Part shown: positions 46,141 through 55,800 of the stretch, piece after piece
Numbering within the stretch: position 1 is the stretch's first letter
How the letters are laid out: each line of letters starts with the position of its first letter
Source of the DNA: Flavobacterium flevense
GTDB lineage: Bacteria > Bacteroidota > Bacteroidia > Flavobacteriales > Flavobacteriaceae
Length of the DNA: 64,000 nucleotides
Direction: 5' to 3'
Assembly: GCF_900142775.1 (NCBI RefSeq)
Contig: NZ_FRCC01000007.1
Location: 124,001 to 188,000 of the forward strand
The notes under the pieces: generated by a model
Databases searched by the model: none
Told to the model about the DNA's origin: nothing
Seen by the model: the letters and a program-made list of their open reading frames with translations, nothing else
Position numbers and translations under genes: made by a program

Positions 46141-47432
46141 TAGCAAAGATAAGCACGGGGAGTTACACCGTAGGAATGGTAAGATATAATCATGATAAAA
46201 CTAAGAGTTCTAAAACAAGCGAAAAAGATGCTGAATTAATTGGAACAAAAAATATAATTACACCAAGCTTTGAATCTATTGTTTCTACTATTCAGGATTA
46301 CAATAGTAAAAACAAAAGGGTAACAAAACCCAATATCCACATCAGTTTAAACTTTTATAAGGATGATTTACTTGATAATGAAAAAATTATTGAAATAGGA
46401 AATGATTATATGGCTCAAATGGGTTTTGAAGATCAGCCTTATGCTGTGTATCGACATTTTGACAGAGAGCATCCCCATATCCATATTGTAAGCTCTATGA
46501 TTAATTCTGAAGGAAAAAAAATCAATGACTCAAATATTTATTACAGAAGCCAGGCTTTAACAAGAAAGCTTGAAGAGAAATACAATATTACCAAGGCTAC
46601 TTGTAAAAGAGGAGTACTTGAAGAAAATAATATCCATAAAGCTATTTATGAACATTTAGAGCATGGTAAGCATAGTTTAACAGGGATATTGAATGAGGTA
46701 TTATATACCGTTTTGGATTCCAAACCAACATCCGAAAATGAATTTGATAAGTTACTAGAAAGCTATCAAGTGAAACGATTTGTATCATTAGATAAAAATC
46801 AAAATGCTAAAGGGCATTATTTCGATTTATATCCATTAGAATATCTCAATGAAGCAAGCCCTTTTAAAAAATCAAAAGGTATTGAAGGAATCGCTCTTGA
46901 CCCCAATTATAGCTATGAATCAATTCAAATTCAATTAATGTTAAACAAAAAAGGTAAAGAGCAATTAAAAAATGGAATTATGGGAAAAATTTATTCTGTT
47001 TTAAATCCAATTCTTGACCAGCAATCACCTATTAAAACAAGTATTTTAGCAACAAATCTTAAGAAAAAAGGCATTGAATTGATCACTAAAAGAACTCAAA
47101 CCGGAGAGAATTTAGATGCTATTTATGGACTTTTATTTAAAGATATTCATACAAAACAGACCTATTCTGCTTCAGAAATCAAACTTAAAACTAGAGATTT
47201 ATTAAACTTATTAGAAGATGATGAAAAGCGAAACAAGAATATAACTTATCACACAGAAGATATCTCAAAAAACACTATAGAACAAAAACTATTTGTTGTT
47301 GAATCACAGCCTAACAATGGGGCTATTAGCTCTTTTTTCGAGGCTTTAAGTACAATCCTTACAAGCACCTATAGTTCTCTCGATGATCAACAAACTGACG
47401 ACAAGAAGAAGAAAAGAAAAAAGCTTAGATAA
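46137..47432 (+). CDS. mobB: MobB relaxase/mobilisation nuclease
   Basis: DNA-nicking relaxase that would start conjugal mobilisation of the element. 431 residues. The relaxase domain (about 1-260) has the N-terminal ISTGSYTVGMVRYNHDK, with Tyr candidates for covalent attachment, and the metal-binding triad YRHFDREHPHIHIV (His112, His114, His116 region). The C-terminal part (about 270-431) is Lys-rich and probably a helical DNA-binding or coupling segment. This is the MOBP-like type common in Bacteroidota elements. The last about 135 codons are duplicated and broken downstream at 48387-48797. Confidence 0.93.
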   Translation: MIAKISTGSYTVGMVRYNHDKTKSSKTSEKDAELIGTKNIITPSFESIVSTIQDYNSKNKRVTKPNIHISLNFYKDDLLDNEKIIEIGNDYMAQMGFEDQPYAVYRHFDREHPHIHIVSSMINSEGKKINDSNIYYRSQALTRKLEEKYNITKATCKRGVLEENNIHKAIYEHLEHGKHSLTGILNEVLYTVLDSKPTSENEFDKLLESYQVKRFVSLDKNQNAKGHYFDLYPLEYLNEASPFKKSKGIEGIALDPNYSYESIQIQLMLNKKGKEQLKNGIMGKIYSVLNPILDQQSPIKTSILATNLKKKGIELITKRTQTGENLDAIYGLLFKDIHTKQTYSASEIKLKTRDLLNLLEDDEKRNKNITYHTEDISKNTIEQKLFVVESQPNNGAISSFFEALSTILTSTYSSLDDQQTDDKKKKRKKLR

Positions 47433-47495
47433 CAAAGGGGATGTTTGTATAAAACTAATATTTTATATTTTTATTACTAATTTATTTTAATAAAA

Positions 47496-47539
47496 TATAC
47501 TTTTATAAAATAAATTATATTTCATTTTATAAAAGTATA
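47496..47539. terminator. Bidirectional terminator between mobB and the convergent gene
   Basis: Perfect 16-bp inverted repeat TATACTTTTATAAAAT / ATTTTATAAAAGTATA with a 12-base spacer, between two convergent genes. AT-only stems are weak but the length compensates. Confidence 0.55.
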
Positions 47540-47577
47540 AAATTATAATTGAGAATTTAATTAGATGCGTAAGGGTT

Positions 47578-48090
47578 TTAAATAGCATAAACATCTTTAA
47601 TATCTCTTTCAATCGAATTGAATTTTATTGCTTTCTGATATTCTTTTCTTGATAGCATTCCATTAACAATATTAATTTTGGATAAATTTTCTACATAAAA
47701 ATATATTGCAAAACAAAGTATTGGATGCGCTTCTTTATTGACAATATAATCAGAAAACATAGAATTTAGTATCTCTGAGAAATCCTTTCCCTCTAATTTT
47801 GCCGAATCAGCAAGTTGTTCATTCAAGATTGATGCTCCAATTAGTAATACATCGTTTTCCTGATAAAATTTGAGTAAATCAAATCGATCATCATTATTAC
47901 AAGTTTCTAGAAAACTTTCAATCCTATTTAAAAAATATAAATTATAAGTATCTCTATTATACTCAGAGATGGCATCTACAAATTCTTGAATAACAATGAT
48001 TGGATCATTATTTACAGTAATTTCTTTCTCCCCTGTTAGAATTAGATTGACTAATGATGTAATTGGTTTGTAAAATTCTTTGATTTCCAT
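47578..48090 (-). CDS. Unrecognised acidic cytoplasmic protein A
   Basis: 170 residues, no signal peptide or membrane segment, acidic and helical throughout (EFVDAISEYNRDTYNLYFLNRIESFLETC ... ILCFAIYFYVENLSKI). I do not recognise the family. It is convergent with mobB and sits between mobB and the broken second copy of the mobB 3' end, that is, in a swapped-in position. A defence-related, immunity or other accessory role is possible but unsupported by motifs. Confidence 0.65.
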   Translation of the reverse strand: MEIKEFYKPITSLVNLILTGEKEITVNNDPIIVIQEFVDAISEYNRDTYNLYFLNRIESFLETCNNDDRFDLLKFYQENDVLLIGASILNEQLADSAKLEGKDFSEILNSMFSDYIVNKEAHPILCFAIYFYVENLSKINIVNGMLSRKEYQKAIKFNSIERDIKDVYAI

Positions 48091-48386
48091 TATTTATGTG
48101 GTTTAATGATTTTACAAGAATATAGCAGTGTTAACTTTTTCATTGTGCCTTATTTGAAGTTAAAAAAAGGCGTGAAACTAAAGATCAATCTTAACTGAGG
48201 CTTGCGACGGCCTGACAACCAGAAAGACTTAGCCCACGCCCGTATAAGGCACGGGCGTAAGTCTATCATAAATTGGTTGTCAAATGAAGGTCGCAATTTC
48301 AGTTAACCAATACGATAGCTTACGCTTGTTTGTTTGACAAATTTACGAATTGTAAAATGATTTATGAAAATCAGAAATTAAAAATT
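48091..48386. other. 296-base segment with a large structured palindrome
   Basis: Upstream region of the gene at 47578-48090, containing the 116-nt structure at 48191-48306. No gene seen. GC content in the structure is clearly above its surroundings. Confidence 0.6.
48191..48306. repeat. 116-nt multi-stem imperfect palindrome
   Basis: Five consecutive perfect stems with unequal internal loops: TTAACTGA/TCAGTTAA (48191-48198, 48299-48306), TGCGAC/GTCGCA (48203-48208, 48290-48295), GACAACCA/TGGTTGTC (48214-48221, 48274-48281), AGACTT/AAGTCT (48225-48230, 48259-48264) and ACGCCCGT/ACGGGCGT (48236-48243, 48251-48258). It would fold into one long bulged hairpin as single-stranded DNA or RNA. Such architecture is known from integron attC sites and palindromic mini-elements. 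Consensus attC end motifs are not present. Confidence 0.8.
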
Positions 48387-48797
48387 CAGCAATCACCTAT
48401 TAAAAACAAGTACTTTAGCAACAAGTCTTAAGAAAAAAGGCATTCATTTAATCACTAAAGGAACTCAAACCAGAGATAATTTAGATGCTATTTATGGACT
48501 TTTATTTAAAGATATTCATACAGAATATACCTATTCTGCTTCAGAAATCAAACTTAAAACTAAAGATTTATTAAACTTATTAGAAGATGATGAAAAGCGA
48601 AACAAGAATATAACTTATCGCACAGAAGATATCTCAAAAAATACTATAGAACAAAAACTATTTGTTGTTGAATCACAGCCTAATAATGGGGCTGTTGGCA
48701 CTTTTTTCGAGGCTTTAAGTACAATTCCTTACAAGCTACCTATAGTTCTCTCGATGATCAACAAACTGACAAGAAGAAAAGAAAAAAGCTTAGATAA
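48387..48797 (+). pseudogene. Broken duplicate of the mobB 3' end
   Basis: Follows mobB from about 47019 to its stop almost base for base, with scattered substitutions and several indels (an extra A near 48405, indels near 48725-48735, loss of a codon near 48770) that destroy the frame. It has no start or relaxase catalytic part. Similarity continues past the stop into the 3' spacer to about 48893, where half of the terminator palindrome is missing. Confidence 0.9.
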
Positions 48798-48893
48798 CAA
48801 AGTGGATGTTTGTAAAACAAACTAATTTTTTATATTTTTCTTAATAATTTATTTTAATAAAATAAATTATATTTCATTTTATAATAGTATAAT

Positions 48894-49256
48894 TTAAGCC
48901 AAAAACTCTGTATCAATAACAGGGTTTATATCTAAATCAAATTGTTTTAAATATTCTTCTGTTTCATGTTCTTCAAGTTCATCATTGATTAAATCGTAAA
49001 TACCTTTATAAGCTAGTTCTGTGCATCCGCTAAGAGGATAATTTTGCTTTCTGTATTCAATCTCTAATTTTACAATTCCAACTATTTTAGGTTCTACATA
49101 TTGTTCCAAAAGAGAATGAAAACACAAACCTTGATACACTAAAGGATACGATTCTTTAATATGGTTAACTAATGCTTTGTAATACGAAGAATGTAATATC
49201 ATTACTTTGTAATTTTCATTAAACTCAATTTTGTTTTTTTTCGGGTTTTCTAACAT
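48894..49256 (-). CDS. Unrecognised acidic cytoplasmic protein B
   Basis: 120 residues without signal or membrane segment. N-terminal Lys-rich stretch, then VMILHSSYYKALVNHIKESYPLVYQG and an acidic C-terminus rich in Glu and Asp. No family recognised. Like protein A it reads towards a copy of the mobB 3' end (the broken one) and has the same spacing to it, so it occupies the equivalent slot in a duplicated module. It is not evidently related to protein A in sequence. Confidence 0.6.
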   Translation of the reverse strand: MLENPKKNKIEFNENYKVMILHSSYYKALVNHIKESYPLVYQGLCFHSLLEQYVEPKIVGIVKLEIEYRKQNYPLSGCTELAYKGIYDLINDELEEHETEEYLKQFDLDINPVIDTEFLA

Positions 49257-49421
49257 AATTTACTCTTAAAATAGTTAATGATTATAGATTAGATTGACAG
49301 TTTATTTTACTTAAAGTTAAAAATAATAATTTATAAATTGATACTTAAAATAAAGTATGTGATTATTACAAAGAATTCATTAGATTTTAAAAAAGCATTA
49401 ATTTATAAGAATTAATACTTT

Positions 49422-50645
49422 CTAAAAATAAGTCGAAACCCCAAGGCTGAATCCATCGGTAGTTGCAGGAGGATTTCCTAAAATATCCTGTTGTTTTTGA
49501 AAACGGTAATTTAATCTAAAAACAGTTTGAGCAGTTGGGCGGAAACTTAAAGCAGGCATTACACTCCAGATATCTTCTCCGATGTTTTCACCAGTTTCAT
49601 TAAAACGTCCAACATTCCAGTCAACATATTCCAATCGGCAGGCAAGGTTCAATACAGAATTTTCCCAGCCTAAAATATTTTTTTTCAATAAAGGTTGAAC
49701 AATGTCCACAAATCCTCCAAATTGTTTGTTACCAAATTGCTGTCCATAGGTGCTAGGAACATCTACCTTAATCCATGCACATTCACCTGTTATAAATGTT
49801 TTTACTTTTGGCAAAGTAGTGTTGAAGTCTATTGCAAAAACATCAACACGTCTTTTTTCGTCGATAATTATACCTTCATCTTGGTATTTATTATAAACAC
49901 CTCCCATATAAGATAGTCCCAACTCTCCAATTTTTAGATTTCGAATAGCTATTTTTCCTGTAAACAAAGGTGTTCCACTATTTATTTCTTCAAAACGATC
50001 CGGGTTGTTTTTTGCTGCTGGAAGAAAAGTCTTGTTTTCTATGTTTTCAATTATCGAATTATCGAAACTTCCAGAAAGATAAGCTTCATATCCAAGCATC
50101 CAATTATTCGAGTATTTTTTGCCAAAAAGCCCTACTCCGACATTACTAAAAGTACTCGGTAACATTTGTGTTGCTGAAATAGGTCTGTCGGTAAATTCCC
50201 ATTTTGGCCCATCGTGATTCTGATTGAAAGCCCCAATAGGGTTCATGATTATTCCTCCTCTAAAATTAACCAAGGGATGAAATTCAACATCAACAGAGGC
50301 GAATTCTATGGCGATTTCTTTTCCGCCATCTTCAAATTCGATTTCGCTCAAGAACTTCACACGTTTACTGATTGCCGATGACATAAATACGGTTAATCGT
50401 CTGGCCTGAAATTGATGTCCTTCGGAAACACCATCAGTGTAAAGATGTTGCCAATTAGCTTCTAGATAACCTCCAACAGCTATGGGTGTTTTCTCAATAT
50501 TTAAAAAAGGACGATTGTAAACCGCATCCATATTCAACGTCGGTTTTGCACTCTCTTTTTGGGTTCTTTTTAGTAAACTAGGGTCTATTTGTGAATAGAA
50601 ATTTAGAGAAAATAAAAATGTTATATAAAGGAATTTTAATCTCAT
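49422..50645 (-). CDS. Outer-membrane porin-like beta-barrel
   Basis: 407 residues; signal peptide ends NFYSQ. The mature part is a run of amphipathic strands of the phosphate-selective porin O/P type (GGYLEANWQHLY, RLTVFMSSAISKRVKFLSEIEFEDG, NFRGGIIMNPIGAFNQNHDGPKWEFTDRPISA), ending in an aromatic residue (LGVSTYF), typical for BamA-dependent barrels. It overlaps the Rieske gene by 4 bases and is third in a tightly packed operon with the Rieske and di-haem genes. Probably supplies an ion or anion path; substrate unknown. Confidence 0.8.
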   Translation of the reverse strand: MRLKFLYITFLFSLNFYSQIDPSLLKRTQKESAKPTLNMDAVYNRPFLNIEKTPIAVGGYLEANWQHLYTDGVSEGHQFQARRLTVFMSSAISKRVKFLSEIEFEDGGKEIAIEFASVDVEFHPLVNFRGGIIMNPIGAFNQNHDGPKWEFTDRPISATQMLPSTFSNVGVGLFGKKYSNNWMLGYEAYLSGSFDNSIIENIENKTFLPAAKNNPDRFEEINSGTPLFTGKIAIRNLKIGELGLSYMGGVYNKYQDEGIIIDEKRRVDVFAIDFNTTLPKVKTFITGECAWIKVDVPSTYGQQFGNKQFGGFVDIVQPLLKKNILGWENSVLNLACRLEYVDWNVGRFNETGENIGEDIWSVMPALSFRPTAQTVFRLNYRFQKQQDILGNPPATTDGFSLGVSTYF

Positions 50646-51082
50646 TTTAATGATATTTTAAGGGTGTTGTTGTCTATTGTAATGGGGAAGTTTCTTAAAT
50701 TTCTGTCAGCAGGACCATTTTCAACATTTCCTTTGTTACTAAATTCACTCCCGTGTGCCGAACATTGTAATTTGTCTCCAAAAACCTGCAATTCAGCTCC
50801 TTGATGAGTGCATTGCATTAATAGGGCACTGTAATTATTCTCGTCAAAACGATACACACAAATAGGATATTGGAGTTTCTCGTTTTGAATAATTAAGTAT
50901 TTTCTATATTTGGTTGTTTTGTTGTTGTTTATTACAAAATCAGTTAATGGAACCAGAATATCAGAATCGATAATTTCTTTTTCCAAAATTCGGGAAGAAC
51001 TACAGCTTTGTAAAAGGGTAACGGCAGAAATTCCAGCTAAACAGCCAAAACCACATGTTTTTAAAAATTCTTTTCTGTTCAT
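50642..51082 (-). CDS. Rieske [2Fe-2S] lipoprotein
   Basis: 146 residues with a lipoprotein signal (LLQSCSSS, Cys27). The Rieske cluster motifs are complete: CTHQG (about 103-107) and CSAHG (about 119-123), separated by a short AELQVFGDKLQ loop, so the protein should bind one iron-sulfur cluster on the periplasmic face. The small size and lack of a catalytic domain mark it as an electron carrier. It lies 2 bases after the di-haem gene and overlaps the porin gene by 4 bases, so the three are translationally linked and likely form one redox module. Confidence 0.9.
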   Translation of the reverse strand: MNRKEFLKTCGFGCLAGISAVTLLQSCSSSRILEKEIIDSDILVPLTDFVINNNKTTKYRKYLIIQNEKLQYPICVYRFDENNYSALLMQCTHQGAELQVFGDKLQCSAHGSEFSNKGNVENGPADRNLRNFPITIDNNTLKISLK

Positions 51083-51084
51083 AA

Positions 51085-52287
51085 TTACAATGATTTTATA
51101 AATTTCATTAATGCCTCTTTTTCCGATTGAGAAAGTTTTAAATAATTTGTTTTGCTGTTAGTAGCTTCACCACCATGCATTAAAATAGCTTCTTCAATAG
51201 TTTTTGCTCTTCCGTCATGCATCAGAAAATAGCTTCCTCCCTGTGAACCTTCAGAAAGTCCTATTCCCCATAAAGGCGGGGTTCTCCATTCATGTGTTTT
51301 TGCACTTCCTTCGGTGTAACCATCGTCTAAACCACTTCCCATATCATGCAATAATAAATCGGTATAAGGAGCAAAGGTTTTATATGAAAGGGCTTTAATA
51401 GGTGAATAACCTGTTTTCAATTCCGATTTATGACAACCTGTACAATTGATTTGATTAAAAATGGCTGCGCCCTGGTTTACAACAGCATCATTTTGATTAC
51501 GTTGAATAGGGGCTTTTAATGTTTGCAGATAAAAAACAACATCATTTATAGTACTTGTGGAAACTTCAGGGTCAATTTCCAAATTAGTGTACGTATCAAT
51601 AGGTCTGAATACAGATGTTATCCCCATATCTTGATTGTAGGCATTTGCTGTTTGATGTAACAAACTATGAGCTGCCGCTTTTTTACCATAACGCCCTATG
51701 TATTTCCCGTTTTGAGAAATTGCATTTGATGCAGGTATTACAAAATCAGGGATATCTATCCAGCTTGGGACACCTGATATTCCATCACCATCACTATCAT
51801 TCGGATCTGCCATTGCTAAAATATCAGCATCTGTAACAAATTCAATAAAACCTAAACCGGTATTTGCAGGTGGAGTAAATTTTGCAAAAGTTGCGCCAGC
51901 AGGAATTTGTTCAGGTATGAATCCTGGTAATCCTCTGTTTTGTAATTGTGGTGCTCCCTGATGTAGAAATAAGTTTCCAGTTTCATCAATTTGTCCAAAA
52001 CGGGTAAGTGTGGTAGAAGGGTGTCCTTTACCGTCACCTGCATGACAGCTAATGCAGCTTGTTGCAACAAATATAGGTCCAAGTCCTGTTTCGCGGGTAA
52101 AAACCTCGTTAAATGCGACATCACCTCTCAAAAAACGGGCTGATTCCTCATGTGATAACCCTTCTACAGTACCATCTAAAACTTCTTCATTAGCAGGAAT
52201 TTCTGTATAAGTTGGTTCGCAGGATATTACAACCATCGATACTAATATCAAAAGGAATAATTGTTTAAAAATATTTTTCGTTATCAT
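51085..52287 (-). CDS. Di-haem oxidoreductase (DHOR/putative thiol oxidoreductase) lipoprotein
   Basis: Periplasmic c-type cytochrome of the DHOR family, related to di-haem peroxidases. 400 residues; lipobox VVISC (Cys23). Two haem-binding motifs: CISCH (about 78-82) and CTGCH (about 284-288). DADILAMADPNDSDGDGISG resembles a calcium-binding loop between the domains, and MHDGRAKTIEEAILMHGGEA near the C-terminus is a family hallmark. First gene of the minus-strand trio and divergent from the metal-efflux operon. Members often occur near iron or copper handling genes; the electron donor and substrate are unknown. Confidence 0.88.
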   Translation of the reverse strand: MITKNIFKQLFLLILVSMVVISCEPTYTEIPANEEVLDGTVEGLSHEESARFLRGDVAFNEVFTRETGLGPIFVATSCISCHAGDGKGHPSTTLTRFGQIDETGNLFLHQGAPQLQNRGLPGFIPEQIPAGATFAKFTPPANTGLGFIEFVTDADILAMADPNDSDGDGISGVPSWIDIPDFVIPASNAISQNGKYIGRYGKKAAAHSLLHQTANAYNQDMGITSVFRPIDTYTNLEIDPEVSTSTINDVVFYLQTLKAPIQRNQNDAVVNQGAAIFNQINCTGCHKSELKTGYSPIKALSYKTFAPYTDLLLHDMGSGLDDGYTEGSAKTHEWRTPPLWGIGLSEGSQGGSYFLMHDGRAKTIEEAILMHGGEATNSKTNYLKLSQSEKEALMKFIKSL

Positions 52288-52348
52288 TGGTTTTTATTTT
52301 TAGACAAAACTAAATATTTTTTTAGAATAATAAATCAATTAGTAAAGA

Positions 52349-52374
52349 TTTAATTTTAAATGTTTAAAATTAAA
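52349..52374. promoter_or_regulatory. 26-bp perfect palindrome between the two metal operons
   Basis: TTTAATTTTAAA and its exact reverse complement flank a 2-base centre, 17 bases upstream of the DUF6660 start and 62 bases upstream of the di-haem gene. A palindrome of this length in a 104-base divergent promoter gap is a likely operator for a metal-responsive repressor. No regulator is encoded in the island, so it would be supplied from elsewhere. Confidence 0.6.
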
Positions 52375-52391
52375 TTCTTAATTTTACACTC

Positions 52392-52718
52392 GTGAAATGG
52401 TTTAATATTATATTATCAATTTATTTAATAGCCTTGGCATCTATGCCTTGTGCTGATATGGAAGTAAATAGTGCTGTACATTCTTTAAATGTGCATCAGG
52501 CTGAACATGATAACCATTCACACGATAAAAGCAAAGATTTGTGTTCTCCTTTCTGCATTTGTAATTGCTGCGGTGCACAGGTTTTGAGTTATTTTCCCGC
52601 TATCAGTTATGATTTTCCTGTAATTTCTACAGTTATAAAATCCAAAGAGCCATATTATAAATCTGTTTTTTATTCCAATTTCTACGGAAGTATTTGGCAA
52701 CCACCTCAAATAGTATAA
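52392..52718 (+). CDS. DUF6660-like small secreted His/Cys-rich protein
   Basis: 108 residues with signal peptide (about 1-20, IALASMPCAD). The mature part has a His-rich segment (HQAEHDNHSHDKSKD) and a Cys cluster (CSPFCICNCCG), suited to binding soft or borderline metals. Proteins of this type commonly stand first in CusA/CzcA efflux operons of Bacteroidota. Role as periplasmic metal buffer or sensor is inference. Followed by a GC-rich hairpin at 52723-52744. Confidence 0.8.
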   Translation: MKWFNIILSIYLIALASMPCADMEVNSAVHSLNVHQAEHDNHSHDKSKDLCSPFCICNCCGAQVLSYFPAISYDFPVISTVIKSKEPYYKSVFYSNFYGSIWQPPQIV

Positions 52719-52722
52719 TGAT

Positions 52723-52744
52723 ACCCCGCCCATTTTGGCGGGGT
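52723..52744 (+). terminator. Hairpin between the DUF6660 gene and czcA
   Basis: ACCCCGCC / GGCGGGGT, perfect 8-bp GC-rich stem with a 6-base loop, very strong for this genome. No T-run follows, so it is more likely a processing, stabilising or attenuating structure than a full terminator. Confidence 0.5.
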
Positions 52745-52819
52745 TAGAAAGTTGTGACTTTTTCACAAATAATGGCAAATATTTATTTGCTTATTTCTAA
52801 TTCATTACTACTATTTTCA

Positions 52820-55800
52820 ATGTTAGATAAAATCATACAATTTAGTATAAAGAACAAGTTCATTATACTCTTATTTACCCTTGTACTAATCGCTTGGGGA
52901 AGTTATTCTATTAAAAATTTACCGCTGGATGCCTTACCGGACGTTACCAATAATCAGGTGCAAATTATTACCACAGCACCTACTTTGGCAAGTCAGGAAG
53001 TAGAACAATTAATCACTTATCCACTCGAACAAGCTGTAAAAACAATTCCTAAAATAATCGAATTACGAAGTATTTCACGTTTTGGACTTTCTGTTGTTAC
53101 GGTGGTGTTTAAAGACGATGTAGATATTTATTGGGCTCGTCAACAAATTTTTCAACGCCTTGACCAGGCCAAAGAGAATATTCCATCTTATGCAGGTTCA
53201 CCAGAATTGGCACCAATTTCTACAGGTCTAGGAGAAATATACCAATATGATGTATATGCCAAAAAAGGTTATGAAGACAAGTACGATGCAATAAAATTGC
53301 GAACTATCCAAGATTGGATTATCATTCCTCAATTACAAGGAGTCGAAGGAGTTGCCGAAGTTAGTACTTGGGGTGGAAAATTAAAGCAATACGAAGTAGC
53401 TATTAATCCAAATAAACTAAATAGTTTAGGAATAACCATTACTGATATTTTTGATGCTTTAGAAAAAAATAATCAAAATACAGGTGGAGCTTATATTGAG
53501 AAAGATCAATATGCTTATTTCATTCGGGGTGTTGGTATGGCAACAGGTATCAAAGATTTAGAAAATATAGTTGTTGCTAATAAAAACGGTGCCCCAATTT
53601 TAGTTCGAAATGTAGCCGAAGTTAGAGAAGGCATTGCATTGCGTTATGGGGCATCTACTAAAGACGGTAAAGGTGAAATAGTTTCTGGTTTAGCCTTAAT
53701 GCTAAAAGGAGAAAATTCAAGTGCAGTTGTTGATAGAGTAAAAGAAAAAATGATTCAAATCAACAAAAGCTTACCCGAAGGAGTTGTTGCCGAAGCCTTT
53801 ATTGATAGAGGAAAATTGGTTGAAAGTGCTATTGGAACAGTAACCAAAAATTTACTCGAAGGAGCGTTAATTGTAATTTTTGTCCTGATCTTATTTCTGG
53901 GAAATCTTCGTGCAGGATTAATTGTAGCATCTGTTATTCCATTATCAATGCTTTTTGCAGTAATTCTAATGAATTATTTCGGCGTAAGTGGAAACTTAAT
54001 GAGTTTAGGAGCAATTGATTTTGGAATTATTGTCGATGGAGCAGTAATTATTGTTGAAGCCACAATGCACCATTTACATAAATTAAAAAGGAAAAAAGAT
54101 TTAACCCAAGCAGAAATGGATGACGAGGTATATCAATCGGCTTCCAAGATTAGAAATAGTGCCGCCTTTGGAGAAATTATTATCTTAATTGTGTATTTGC
54201 CAATTTTGGCATTAGTGGGAACAGAAGGAAAAATGTTTCGCCCAATGGCAATGACAGTAGGGTTTGCAGTGATTGGAGCATTTGTTTTATCATTAACCTA
54301 TGTGCCAATGATGAGCGCAATGTTCTTGTCAAAAAACACGGAACACAAATCAAATTTCAGTGATAGGATGATGGCTTGGTTCGAAGGAATATATACCCCA
54401 TTTTTAGAAAAAGCACTGCGTTTCAAAAAAACTGTTTTGGCAATTTCACTGGGATTATTTGTATTGGCAATAGTAATTTTTCAAAATATGGGTGGAGAAT
54501 TTATCCCTACTATTGAGGAAGGTGATTTAGCAATTAATGCTACTATTATGACAGGTAGTTCGCTTTCGCAAATGGTTAAAACAACCACGGAATATGAAAA
54601 AATTCTAAAAGCAAAATTCCCGGAAATTAAAACTATAGTTACCAAAATTGGAAGTGGTGAAATTCCCACCGACCCAATGCCGATAGAAAGTGGCGATTTA
54701 ATTATTGTGCTTAAAGATAAAAGCGAATGGACTGGAGATTACGATAATTGGGAAGATTTAGCCAATGCAATGAAGTCTGCAATGGAAGCTATTCCAGGTG
54801 CTAATATCGAAATTTCACAGCCAATTCAAATGCGTTTCAATGAATTGATGACAGGAAGCCGAAGTGATATTGCCATCAAAATATTCGGGGATGATTTAGA
54901 AATCTTGGATGCTAAAGCTAAAGAATTAATTGGTAAAGTCAATAAAATTGAAGGTGTTGGCGATTTAAAAGCAGATAAAGTAACAGGTTTACCCCAAATT
55001 ACTATAAAATACGATTACAATAAAATTGCCTTGTATGGTTTGAATATTACGGATATTAACCAAATTATCCGTTCCTCATTTGCAGGAGAAAGTGCCGGTA
55101 AAATCTACGAAGAAAGCAAACGTTTTGATGTAGTAGTGCGAATGGATACTGCTCATCGTACAGATATTACGGATGTGAGTAATCTATTTGTTCCACTGCC
55201 AAACGGACAACAAGTACCACTTTCGCAAGTAGCAACGGTTTCTTATGAGCAAGGTCCAGTTCAGGTTTCTCGTGAGAATGGTAAACGTAGAATTACAGTT
55301 GGATTAAACGTTCGTGGTCGGGATATAAAAAGCGTCGTAGAAGAAATTCAACAAAAATTAGACAAAGATTTCAAACTTCCCGCAGGGTATTATGTCACCT
55401 ATGGCGGACAGTTCGAAAACTTAATTGAAGCTACCAAAAGACTTTCGGTAGCTGTACCTATTGCGTTAGGATTAATAGTTATTTTGTTGTTTTTTACTTT
55501 CAATAGTTTCAAACAGGCAGGACTGATATTTACCGCTATCCCATTGTCCGCTATTGGTGGTGTTTTTGCGCTGTGGATGCGAGGGATGCCTTTTAGTATT
55601 TCGGCAGGAATTGGCTTTATAGCCTTATTTGGTATTGCAGTATTAAACGGAATTGTATTGATTTCGTGTTTCAATCAATTGAAAGCAGAAGGAATAACCG
55701 ATCCCTTGCAAAGAGTTTTAATGGGTACTAAAACACGTTTACGCCCTGTTTTAATGACAGCTGCCGTAGCTTCTTTAGGATTTTTGCCAATGGCATTATC

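Noticed and set aside
48191..48306. Integron attC site
   Set aside because: Stem-bulge architecture is similar, but the outer ends do not carry the RYYYAAC/GTTRRRY core pair and there is no integron integrase in the window.
52754..52819. Upstream start for the CzcA-TolC fusion
   Set aside because: The extra 22 residues form an additional hydrophobic stretch not typical of CzcA, whose N-terminus normally begins near MLDKIIxFSI.
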